This document shows, piece after piece, positions 1-8,669 of a stretch of DNA of 18,294 nt (positions are counted from its first letter, which is position 1; every line of letters starts with the position of its first letter). A program made the position numbers and the translations under genes. Below the pieces are notes generated by a model. It had not been told where the DNA came from, did no database searches, and saw only the letters and a list, made by a program, of their open reading frames with translations. The stretch lies in NCBI GenBank assembly GCA_027943245.1, contig JANDJZ010000678.1:1-18294 (forward strand), read 5' to 3'. The DNA is from Acanthamoeba sp. SK_2022b. Its lineage: Eukaryota > Discosea > Longamoebia > Acanthamoebidae.

Positions 1-65
1 TTTTTTGTTTTGGTACTGAAAAACCTTCAGCCAGGAAAAGCATTTCAAGCCGTTCTCTCGTTTAA

Positions 66-503
66 TCATACCCACTTGTCCTTGACCACCACTTCTGTTG
101 GGAACCTTGGCTGGTAATGCCTTATGGTAGTGGAGATGCATTGGTCGCAACTGTACTGGATATCTTGTCCAATAGTTATAAATCCTGCTATGTAGACCAA
201 GCCTCTGTTATTCAAAGCTGTTATTCATGACATGTCTGCTACCACCACCTCACTGCCCAAGGAACTGAAGACTGAGTTAGGCCCCACTCCCAGTTGATGT
301 ATTGGGACACTTGTGAGGCCAAGCCAGTTGTTGTTCAAGAGGTTGTGATTATGTTCTCCTCTCCTTTTGTAGATTATCCCATGTGTACACACATCCCAGC
401 ATCCACCATACACCAAGCCAGCAATGGTGAACAAAATAGAGAAGAGAGAGAGAGAGAGAGAGTGACACTTAATTCTCATTAACCTCTCAACCATTCCAAC
501 CAA
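66..503 (-). pseudogene. Possible decayed ORF in left arm, one in-frame TGA
   Basis: On the minus strand an open frame runs from 503 to a TGA at 228-226 and then stays open in the same frame to a TGA at 68-66. The downstream part contains LVYIAGFI followed by a CDQC pair. A YIAG-then-Cys-x-x-Cys arrangement is faintly like the C-terminal part of P-element/THAP-type transposases, but I would not assign a family on this. TGA is what deamination of a CGA arginine codon gives, in keeping with the CpG loss around it. The mirror copy is at 8165-8602. Confidence 0.25.
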
Positions 504-1308
504 TTAAAACCAAACTGAGGTTATGTTCTCCTTACTCATATGAGGCCAAATTAAACTCATATCTCCAATTGGACAAGATAAGATCTTGAAATCAAGAGAT
601 ATCTTGTGTGAGAAGTGCATGAGCCAAGAGCTTGACAAGGGCCAGCATCATCCTCACTTTCCCTGTGGTCTTTAAAAGAAATGAATAAATGAAGGCCAAT
701 GTCTTTGTAGGTGATGGCTGAATGATGTTCCAACATGTATTGATGCTTTTGGAAACCTGGCATGATGATGATGGGCTGGTGTAGTTGGTAAGAAGATGAA
801 TAAGATGAGAAAGTGGCCATAAATGCTTCTTTGTTGGTGTGATAGCTTTGGAGACAGTGGCTGGTGAGCTTGGTGACCAAGCCAAGGTGGATGTGGGAGT
901 TGATGAGAGAGGAGGAATGCACTCTTCCCTCTCTTTCTCTCCCCTCCTGCACTTACTTGGACAATTGGCAAATCACCATTGCTGCTGCAGATGGATCACA
1001 TGCACCTCCTTGAGCTCCTTCCTTGTGGCCTCCTCATTCATGCTCACCCATCTCCAGGTTCATAACTGTGTTAGTGGAGCAACACCTCCACCAACCCACC
1101 AACCACATCGTCCATGCCCACACACCAGGACCTCACCCAGTCCCACATCCCTCAGCATCCTGCTGCAGTTGTCAAGGACAACAAATGTGAATGGTGTGAC
1201 TTGTAGGCCAACTAGAGCGCCACCTCCTTCCCACCTTGCTTGTCAACACTGATGCATGCTCTACAGAATTCAATGCCTCCTGTGACACCATCATTGCCCC
1301 TCCCCTCA

Positions 1309-1405
1309 ATGTGGGTGGAAGTGGTGGAGGTGGAGGTGGCAGTGGTGGTGGAGGTGGTGGAGGTGGCAGTGGTGGTGGAAGTGGTGGAGGGGGCAGTGGT
1401 GGCAG
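1309..1405 (+). repeat. GGN-type minisatellite, left arm
   Basis: A run of ggtggaggtggcagt-like units reads as Gly/Ser repeats on plus and poly-Pro on minus. It is low complexity and lies inside the CpG-depleted segment. The mirror copy is at 7263-7359 and looks identical in length, unlike the microsatellites in the MORN gene. Confidence 0.85.
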
Positions 1406-1639
1406 TTTACAGCTGGGAAGCTTGTGCATGGGAGGAGTGATGGAGGTTGTGAGCACATTGGTGATGGCATGGGTCATTAATGTTGTTGGTTGTGAAGTAG
1501 GAGAATTTTACTTTCTGTGGGCCTCCTCTCCTCCCACATCCACAAGGGTATCCTCTTGTATCTGATGGCCACAGAAAAGCCAGCCACAGTTGCATAGCTG
1601 CTGAAGAACTCATGGTGGTGACGGCCAGCTTACCACATC

Positions 1640-1953
1640 AACGGTGCCGCCCAATGCTATGCATCCCATAATACTTATCATTAGGAAATTTTGCACAAAT
1701 CTTTTGCACAAAATTAGAAATATCTGGATTTAAGCAATGCGCGAGGGAATAGGACGCAGGACGCTCACCACGCGCAGGACGTGGAAAGAGGGGTGCCCAG
1801 TGCCGCCAGAAGGCAGCCTCTTTCCAGCCACAAAGAAAAACCCAAAGCACTCTCCCATCGAGCTTAGCGACAACCCCCTCACCACCACATCTTGCATCAA
1901 GAGCACCGCCTCGGAAATACAGGCCAAGACCAAGCTTTTCCTCTGGAGCTACC
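1640..1953 (+). promoter_or_regulatory. Upstream region of the MORN gene with a direct repeat
   Basis: This 314-base gap precedes the MORN start codon. It holds two exact copies of ttttgcacaaa at 1689-1699 and 1702-1712, 13 bases apart, in an AT-rich patch (about 1665-1730). A CpG-containing leader with short CT-rich stretches follows, down to the ATG at 1954 in the context acc-ATG-a. The direct repeat could be a transcription-factor site pair, but this is inference from position only. The same sequence is mirrored at 6715-7028. Confidence 0.35.
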
Positions 1954-3300
1954 ATGAACCCGCTTGAATTTAGCGCGTCATCCGCCCCCGAGGTCCTCTC
2001 GTTCGATGTTACACCACCCAAGACAGCAGCCGACAAGGGCAAGCAAAGGGTGAGCAATGCTATCGACCTAGGCAATGAAGACGAAAAAGAGGAGTACGAG
2101 GGCGAGAGCGACGAGCATGACATAAGAAGCGACGATGACGATGACAACGACGACGATGACAGCGACGATGACCAGATCAGCATGCTGGCCGAGCTGATGC
2201 GCATTGGGGAGAACCTCGAAGAGGAAGAGGACAACGCCTACGAAAATGCGCAAGCCGCTTTCGAGGCTGGCAAAAAGGCTGACTTCCCCGCCGAGGCTCT
2301 CGTCACTGCGGCGCGCGCCAGGGGCTGGCACTGGGTGCGCTTGGCGCTCTCCCCCCTCACGACCGGCGGCGGCAAGGCCTTGCCCCTGGGCACACGTCGA
2401 GTGTCCAACCCGGACTGCGCGATAGGGGTGACGTGTGGCCATCACGACGAAAACAACCAGCTGCGCGGGACCGGCCTGGCGCTGTTGCGCACTGGCGGCT
2501 GGGTGTGGGGCCACTGGGAGGATGGGGGCCTCGCCGGGCAAGGCACGCTTGTCGAACCGGACGGCTCTCGCTATGTGGGATCGTGGTTTCGAGGCAAACG
2601 TCACGGCCAGGGGGTCTCGTCCTACCCCGGTGGCTTTGTGTACGATGGCGCCTGGGCAAACGGCCTACGCCATGGCAAGGGCGTGCTCATTTTGCTGCGT
2701 GGCCGGCAGCGCACCTCGGGTCGATGGAAGGCCGGCGGTCTGAACGGGCAGGCCACGACCACGGTGTGCCCGTGCTTTGACCTCTTGGCCAACCCCGCCG
2801 CCAAACAGCTCGAGCATCACGCCCAGTCGCCGAGCCTCTGCCAGCCGTTTGGCTTCTTGGTTCGTGAGACATACAAGAAGGGCCGGCTGGTCGGGCCGCG
2901 TTCCCAACTCTGGTGCAATGGCGACACCATGCGCAGAGAGAGTGGCAAAAAGGACGATGACCCGGCGGGCTGGCCGTGCTTTCAGATGAGCCCCACATGC
3001 CGCGACGAGCGCTTCCGCGGCAAGACCATCGAGGGCGTGCCGTGGGTGCATCCCCAAGTGACGCGCGACGACGGCAGCCTGACCTACGTGCTGGAGCACC
3101 CCGACCCGGCGGCGGCGCCAGAGGCCTTTTGCCTTTTCCACGAGTATTACAAGCAGGGCCACTTGCCGGTGGAGGATCGCGACCGTGGCGACATTTCGGC
3201 TCTCTTGGCGCGCGCTGCCCAACGTTTGCCTGCCTCTTTCTCACAGCAGTCGTCGTCTTCTTCTTCTTCTTCTTCGTCTTCTTCCTCCTCCACTTTTTAG
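1954..3300 (+). CDS. MORN-repeat protein, intact copy (448 aa)
   Basis: A single open frame without introns. The N-terminal third is acidic, with an Asp tract at residues about 60-75 (2128-2178) and a Glu-rich stretch near residue 90. Residues about 181-255 contain three MORN-type units (for example YVGSWFRGKRHGQGV from residue 207 and YDGAWANGLRHGKGV from residue 230). The rest is a less obvious domain with several Cys/Trp/His residues. The C-terminus is a run of about 15 serines encoded by a (TCT/TCG)n microsatellite. MORN repeats often bind membranes or scaffold proteins in protists; the exact role here is unknown. There is no signal peptide or membrane segment. The start at 1954 has a good eukaryotic context. 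It lies wholly in the left arm, and its stop is 133 bases upstream of the GH79 start. Confidence 0.85.
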   Translation: MNPLEFSASSAPEVLSFDVTPPKTAADKGKQRVSNAIDLGNEDEKEEYEGESDEHDIRSDDDDDNDDDDSDDDQISMLAELMRIGENLEEEEDNAYENAQAAFEAGKKADFPAEALVTAARARGWHWVRLALSPLTTGGGKALPLGTRRVSNPDCAIGVTCGHHDENNQLRGTGLALLRTGGWVWGHWEDGGLAGQGTLVEPDGSRYVGSWFRGKRHGQGVSSYPGGFVYDGAWANGLRHGKGVLILLRGRQRTSGRWKAGGLNGQATTTVCPCFDLLANPAAKQLEHHAQSPSLCQPFGFLVRETYKKGRLVGPRSQLWCNGDTMRRESGKKDDDPAGWPCFQMSPTCRDERFRGKTIEGVPWVHPQVTRDDGSLTYVLEHPDPAAAPEAFCLFHEYYKQGHLPVEDRDRGDISALLARAAQRLPASFSQQSSSSSSSSSSSSSSTF

Positions 3301-3432
3301 TGGATCCAACAATAGCTATGGCAACTCACTGCCTCACCACAGATCGGTGGTGAGGATTGTCGTTGGCCTTTCCCTGGGCGCTGGCCAATGTCATTGCGTA
3401 ATTTGGCCATTCGTCCAACAAAACCACTTGCG

Positions 3433-5162
3433 ATGACAACGCTTCGCGCACTGTGTTGTGGTCTTCTGCTGGCGTCCATCTTCATTGCAACCGTGGCGGG
3501 GGCTGATGTAGTCGACATCCTGCTGAACACTGAGCAGGACGTGGCCTATGGAGCTGTGGGTCCCATCAACCCTTCGTTCGCCGGCTTCTCGGTCGAGTGG
3601 TCCATCAATTCCCTCTTCCTGCCCTACGCCCAGGCCGGCCACTACGACCTCACCCTCCAGTTCTTCCGCAACCTCAAGGACATCACTGGGGCTGCGCCCA
3701 CCCTGCGCGTTGCAACAGCGCGGACAGGACTTGGTTCGTAATTTGTCATATTTTTTAAACTCACCAATCGAAACCAACCGTGCGGCTGTGCGCGTCTCGT
3801 GCAGGTGGCGCCCGTCTGGCGAGACTCCGCCTTCTTGGGTCGAGCATGACATAGGCACGCCGTCAGACTTGATCAAGCAGCTGGCCCGCTTCTTTGATGA
3901 GCTCGATGGCGGCCAGGGGAAGCTGGTGCTCGATCTCAACTTCCGTGAGGCCGACTACCCCGGCTTCGCCCTCAACGAGGTCAAGTACCTGGTCGAACAG
4001 TTTGGCGCCGACCGCTGGGCGCGCCACGTCAAGGCTCTCGAGATCGGCAACGAAGTCGATCTCTACGGCGGCACCGAGGGCTACCGCAACCACTCGTGGA
4101 GCACCGGAGAGTACAGTGAACACCAACCGTTGTCGATGCCATCGACGTCTATCTGGTATACTAACAGGTCACGAACCAATCATCTTCTTCAGGTACAACG
4201 AACAGTGGAATCAGGTCGCCGAGGTCATCGCGCGGACCGTGCAGGCCGCCATCAACCAAAAGGTCAGGTTCCAGGGCGCCACGTTCTGCTGCCAGCGTGA
4301 CTGGTTCGCCTACCTGCCCAAATTCATCGACCAGAACGCGGAGCGCCTCGCCACCATCTCCGTCCACTCCTACGCTCTGTCCGTGTGCGGCGGCAAGAAC
4401 GTGACCGTCCCCGAGCTCGTGACCCTGCGGCTGTCCCCCGACGGCCCGCAGCTCGACGGCAAGGCGGCGGCTCGGGCCAAGGGCGTGGAGTACTGGCTGG
4501 CCGAGACCAACAGCGTCTCGTGCGGCGGGGCCCACGGCGTGTCGAACTCGTTCGGCGCCGGCCTGTGGGCCATCGACTGGCTCTTCAACGGCGCGGCCCT
4601 GGGCTACCACGGCATGAACTTTCACGGCGCCGGCAGCACGGCGGCCTACGCGCCGTGGACCTACAGGGCCGGCGCACAGCCGCAGGTCAACCCGCTCTAC
4701 TACGCCATGCTGGCCTTTGCTCGCACGATTGGCGCCGGGCAGCACGCCTATATCCTGCCGGCCGGGTCGCGCCTGCTAGACGTCAAGAGCACGCAGCACC
4801 AGCTGAGCGTGTGGAGCGTGGGCAACAAGGAGACCGGCGTGCGCAAGATCGTCGTCAACCATCGCGACATCGCGGCCGGTGCGGCCAACGCCACGGTCAC
4901 CGTCCGGCTGACGCACGGCGAGTGGCACGGCGAGGCGGGGCTCACCTTCTTCGAGGCGGCTTCGGCCTACGCCACCGACGGCGTGACGCTCAGCGGGCAA
5001 ACGTTCGACGGCACGACCGATGGTAAGATTCGCGGAACGCCCCGGGTCTTGCGCGTGGCGGCCAACACCCCCAACGAGTGGCGCTTCGAGATGAGGCCGG
5101 GCTCCACCGCCTTCCTCTCCATCTGTCCCTCGAGCAAGCCTCAGCTGTGCTACCAGGCGTGA
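3433..5162 (+). CDS. Secreted GH79-like glycosidase, probably disrupted in exon 1
   Basis: Exons fit at 3433-3733, 3805-4110 and 4193-5162, with GT-AG introns 3734-3804 and 4111-4192 (the second has ctaac before the acceptor). The start at 3433 gives a clean signal peptide (MTTLRALCCGLLLASIFIATVAGA, shown here as MTTLRALCC plus a hydrophobic core ending VAGA); an upstream in-frame ATG at 3388 adds 15 polar residues. Family GH79 (beta-glucuronidase/heparanase-like) hydrolyses terminal uronic acids. The acid/base Glu is in EIGNE (codon 4052-4054) and the nucleophile Glu in WLAETNS (codon 4503-4505). The motif RxGGNSADRTWW is recognisable, but the frame changes between CGC-GTT and AAC-AGC at 3709-3716, as if 4 bases of the two Gly codons were lost. 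Both later splice phases fit only the shifted frame. Either a young pseudogene or a sequence error. Poly(A) signal at 5182. Confidence 0.8.
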
Positions 5163-5181
5163 AAATGCCCTTGCCACCATT

Positions 5182-5187
5182 AATAAA
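5182..5187 (+). terminator. Poly(A) signal AATAAA of the GH79 gene
   Basis: AATAAA lies 20 bases after the GH79 stop codon, the right distance and strand for its polyadenylation. Confidence 0.55.
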
Positions 5188-5350
5188 TGCAAAGAATGGG
5201 ACACGATCACTCTCACCTAACACGCTGCCTTTCTAAGCCTCGTTGGCTTGTCATTGGATTGGCGTTCTTGTGTACAAGGCGCCGGCTGCGTAGAGAAACT
5301 TCACGTTGATGTCAGGAATGGGCCAAGAGCTGCCCACTCTATTGTTGGCA

Positions 5351-6714
5351 CTAACAAGAGGAGGAAGAAGACGAAGAAGAAGAAGACGACGACGACGACT
5401 GCTGCTGTGAGAAAGAGGCAGGCAAACGTTGGGCAGCGCGCGCCAAGAGAGCCGAAATGTCGCCACGGTCGCGATCCTCCACCGGCAAGTGGCCCTGCTT
5501 GTAATACTCGTGGAAAAGGCAAAAGGCCTCTGGCGCCGCCGCCGGGTCGGGGTGCCCCAGCACGTAGGTCAGGCTGCCGTCGTCGCGCGTCACTTGGGGA
5601 TGCACCCACGGCACGCCCTCGATGGTCTTGCCGCGGAAGCGCTCGTCGCGGCATGTGGGGCTCATCTGAAAGCACGGCCAGCCCGCCGGGTCATCGTCCT
5701 TTTTGCCACTCTCTCTGCGCATGGTGTCGCCATTGCACCAGAGTTGGGAAAGCGGCCCGACCAGCTGGCCCTTCTTGTATGTCTCACGAACCAAGAAGCC
5801 AAACGGCTGGCAGAGGCTCGGCGACTGGGCGTGATGCTCGAGCTGTTTGGCGGCGGGGTTGGCCAAGAGGTCAAAGCACGGGCAAACCGTGGTCGTGGCC
5901 TGCCCGTTCAGACCGCCGGCCTTCCATCGACCCGAGGTGCGCTGCCGGCCACGCAGCAAAATGAGCACGCCCTTGCCATGGCGTAGGCCGTTTGCCCAGG
6001 CGCCATCGTACACAAAGCCACCGGGGTAGGACGAGACCCCCTGGCCGTGACGTTTGCCTCGAAACCACGATCCCACATAGCGAGAGCCGTCCGGTTCGAC
6101 AAGCGTGCCTTGCCCGGCGAGGCCCCCATCCTCCCAGTGGCCCCACACCCAGCCGCCATCGCGCAACAGCGCCAGGCCGGTCCCGCGCAGCTGGTTGTTT
6201 TCGTCGTGATGGCCACATGTCACCCCTATGACGCAGTCCGGGTTGGACACTCGACGTGTGCCCAGGGGCAAGCCCTTGCCGCCGCCGGTCGTGAGGGGGA
6301 GAGCGCCAAGCGCACCCAGTGCCAGCCCCTGGCGCGCGCCGCAGTGACGAGAGCCTCGGCGGGGAAGTCAGCCTTTTTGCCAGCCTCGAAAGCGGCTTGC
6401 GCATTTTCGTAGGCGTTGTCCTCTTCCTCTTCGAGGTTCTCCCCAATGCGCATCAGCTCGGCCAGCATGCTGATCTGGTCATCGTCGCTGTCATCGTCGT
6501 CGTTGTCGTCGTCATCGTCATCGTCATCGTCATCGTCGCTTCTTATGTCATGCTCGTCGCTCTCGCCCTCGTACTCCTCTTTTTCGTCTTCATTGCCTCG
6601 GTCGATAGCATTGCTCACCCTTTGCTTGCCCTTGTCGGCTGCTGTCTTGGGTGGTGTAACATCGAACGAGAGGACCTCGGGGGCGGATGACGCGCTAAAT
6701 TCAAGCGGGTTCAT
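5351..6714 (-). pseudogene. MORN-repeat protein, frameshifted second copy
   Basis: Inverted duplicate of 1954-3300. It starts with the same ATG context at 6714. The acidic tract is six codons longer. At 6296-6300 the coding strand has five C where the left copy has six (2351-2356), so the first frame ends at 6226 after 162 residues. The MORN units and Ser tail continue in another frame to the TAG at 5353-5351. Besides indels, amino-acid changes against the left copy include Leu/Arg, Ala/Gly, Ala/Val, Thr/Asp, Arg/Gln, Arg/Leu and Glu/Gly; the single silent change I found is at left 2766. This suggests loss of constraint, or else base-calling error in a homopolymer. There is no spliceable way around the shift that I can see. 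Confidence 0.75.
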
Positions 6715-7262
6715 GGTAGCTCCAGAGGAAAAGCTTGGTCTTGGCCTGTATTTCCGAGGCGGTGCTCTTGATGCAAGATGTGGTGGTGAGGGGGTTGTCG
6801 CTAAGCTCGATGGGAGAGTGCTTTGGGTTTTTCTTTGTGGCTGGAAAGAGGCTGCCTTCTGGCGGCACTGGGCACCCCTCTTTCCACGTCCTGCGCGTGG
6901 TGAGCGTCCTGCGTCCTATTCCCTCGCGCATTGCTTAAATCCAGATATTTCTAATTTTGTGCAAAAGATTTGTGCAAAATTTCCTAATGATAAGTATTAT
7001 GGGATGCATAGCATTGGGCGGCACCGTTGATGTGGTAAGCTGGCCGTCACCACCATGAGTTCTTCAGCAGCTATGCAACTGTGGCTGGCTTTTCTGTGGC
7101 CATCAGATACAAGAGGATACCCTTGTGGATGTGGGAGGAGAGGAGGCCCACAGAAAGTAAAATTCTCCTACTTCACAACCAACAACATTAATGACCCATG
7201 CCATCACCAATGTGCTCACAACCTCCATCACTCCTCCCATGCACAAGCTTCCCAGCTGTAAA

Positions 7263-7359
7263 CTGCCACCACTGCCCCCTCCACCACTTCCACCACCACT
7301 GCCACCTCCACCACCTCCACCACCACTGCCACCTCCACCTCCACCACTTCCACCCACAT
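7263..7359 (-). repeat. GGN-type minisatellite, right arm
   Basis: Mirror image of 1309-1405, reading as ccaccacctcc-like units on plus. No length change relative to the left copy is visible. Confidence 0.85.
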
Positions 7360-8164
7360 TGAGGGGAGGGGCAATGATGGTGTCACAGGAGGCATTGAAT
7401 TCTGTAGAGCATGCATCAGTGTTGACAAGCAAGGTGGGAAGGAGGTGGCGCTCTAGTTGGCCTACAAGTCACACCATTCACATTTGTTGTCCTTGACAAC
7501 TGCAGCAGGATGCTGAGGGATGTGGGACTGGGTGAGGTCCTGGTGTGTGGGCATGGACGATGTGGTTGGTGGGTTGGTGGAGGTGTTGCTCCACTAACAC
7601 AGTTATGAACCTGGAGATGGGTGAGCATGAATGAGGAGGCCACAAGGAAGGAGCTCAAGGAGGTGCATGTGATCCATCTGCAGCAGCAATGGTGATTTGC
7701 CAATTGTCCAAGTAAGTGCAGGAGGGGAGAGAAAGAGAGGGAAGAGTGCATTCCTCCTCTCTCATCAACTCCCACATCCACCTTGGCTTGGTCACCAAGC
7801 TCACCAGCCACTGTCTCCAAAGCTATCACACCAACAAAGAAGCATTTATGGCCACTTTCTCATCTTATTCATCTTCTTACCAACTACACCAGCCCATCAT
7901 CATCATGCCAGGTTTCCAAAAGCATCAATACATGTTGGAACATCATTCAGCCATCACCTACAAAGACATTGGCCTTCATTTATTCATTTCTTTTAAAGAC
8001 CACAGGGAAAGTGAGGATGATGCTGGCCCTTGTCAAGCTCTTGGCTCATGCACTTCTCACACAAGATATCTCTTGATTTCAAGATCTTATCTTGTCCAAT
8101 TGGAGATATGAGTTTAATTTGGCCTCATATGAGTAAGGAGAACATAACCTCAGTTTGGTTTTAA

Positions 8165-8602
8165 TTGGTTGGAATGGTTGAGAGGTTAATGAGAATTAAG
8201 TGTCACTCTCTCTCTCTCTCTCTCTTCTCTATTTTGTTCACCATTGCTGGCTTGGTGTATGGTGGATGCTGGGATGTGTGTACACATGGGATAATCTACA
8301 AAAGGAGAGGAGAACATAATCACAACCTCTTGAACAACAACTGGCTTGGCCTCACAAGTGTCCCAATCCATCAACTGGGAGTGGGGCCTCACTCAGTCTT
8401 CAGTTCCTTGGGCAGTGAGGTGGTGGTAGCAGACATGTCATGAATAACAGCTTTGAATAACAGAGGCTTGGTCTACATAGCAGGATTTATAACTAATGGA
8501 CAAGATATCCAGTACAGTTGCGACCAATGCATCTCCACTACCATAGGGCATTACCAGCCAAGGTTCCCAACAGAAGTGGTGGTCAAGGACAAGTGGGTAT
8601 GA
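8165..8602 (+). pseudogene. Possible decayed ORF in right arm, one in-frame TGA
   Basis: Mirror copy of 66-503. The frame is open from 8165 to the TGA at 8441-8443, then open again in the same frame to the TGA at 8600-8602. It differs from the left copy by one residue (His for Asn in the segment near 8390) plus nearby changes, and it has the same internal stop. The stop therefore predates the duplication. No functional assignment is made. Confidence 0.25.
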
Positions 8603-8669
8603 TTAAACGAGAGAACGGCTTGAAATGCTTTTCCTGGCTGAAGGTTTTTCAGTACCAAAACAAAAAAAG

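Larger units (their letters stand above)
1..1620. other. CpG-depleted non-genic segment, outer half of left arm
   Basis: No convincing gene is seen here. Between 148 and 1618 I find only two CpG dinucleotides (1109-1110 and 1218-1219), whereas the adjoining genes are dense in CpG. TpG and CpA are very common. The short open frames present have low-complexity His/Ser/Pro/Leu-rich translations and no recognisable domain. An (AG)n run lies near 447-464. The pattern fits old, methylated and deaminated repeat or transposon DNA, which is an inference. A sharp return of CpG occurs at about 1621. Confidence 0.7.
1..3315 (+). repeat. Left arm of a large imperfect inverted repeat
   Basis: The first bases of the window are the reverse complement of 8643-8667, and the match continues to 3315, where both arms share the ten bases ccaacaatag before diverging. 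Pairing follows left + right = 8668 up to the Asp-coding tract near 2140. There an 18-base length difference moves the sum to 8650, and a one-base difference in a C run at 2351-2356 moves it to 8651. Substitutions I read by eye lie at 122, 172, 278, 300, 2069, 2378, 2420-2421, 2491-2492, 2766, 2885, 2900 and 3095. The arm is still matching at base 1, so its true outer edge may lie left of the window. Confidence 0.97.
3316..5338. other. Unique centre (spacer) of the palindrome
   Basis: The only part of 1-8667 present once, about 2.02 kb. It contains the GH79-like gene and its flanks. The 176 bases after the GH79 stop (5163-5338) hold a poly(A) signal and otherwise nothing recognised. They would also be the 3' flank of the right MORN copy on minus. 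Confidence 0.85.
5339..8667 (-). repeat. Right arm of the large imperfect inverted repeat
   Basis: This is the reverse complement of 1-3315, about 3.3 kb at well over 99 percent identity by eye. Its inner edge (5339-5360) corresponds to the last serine codons and stop codon of the MORN gene. The last matched base is 8667, two bases before the ATG of the next gene at 8670. Compared with the left arm it has six extra Asp codons in the acidic tract, one fewer C in the run near 6296 and a different final codon set (ends Ser-Cys-stop instead of Ser-Thr-Phe-stop). Confidence 0.97.
7048..8667. other. CpG-depleted non-genic segment, outer half of right arm
   Basis: This is the mirror copy of 1-1620 with the same CpG depletion and the same short frames on the opposite strand. 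It differs from the left copy only at a few positions near the outer end (8368, 8390, 8496 and 8546). It sits directly upstream of the nucleotidyltransferase-like gene, so that gene's promoter must lie in it or in its last bases. Confidence 0.7.

Noticed and set aside
447..464. (AG)n run as a CRISPR-like or structured repeat
   Set aside because: Simple dinucleotide microsatellite with no spacers.
839..1252. 137-residue open frame on plus (mirror 7416-7829)
   Set aside because: His/Pro/Ser-rich low-complexity translation, overlapping longer frames on the other strand in a CpG-depleted block; no domain and no splice or poly(A) context.
1236..1565. Gly-rich 109-residue frame (mirror 7103-7432), with poly-Pro on the other strand
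   Set aside because: It is the translation of the GGN minisatellite; no conserved flanking protein.
2068..2604. Long frames on the strand opposite the MORN gene, and in its other frames
   Set aside because: Shadows of a GC-rich coding sequence; the MORN units, start context and acidic tract belong to the plus frame.
4161..4745. Minus-strand 194-residue frame across the GH79 gene
   Set aside because: Antisense of a conserved GH79 exon; Arg/Val/Ala-rich with no motif.
1..8667. Palindrome read as a transposon with giant terminal inverted repeats (Foldback-like)
   Set aside because: The arms contain an ordinary MORN gene, no recognisable transposase gene is intact, and no target duplication can be seen because the left edge is cut.
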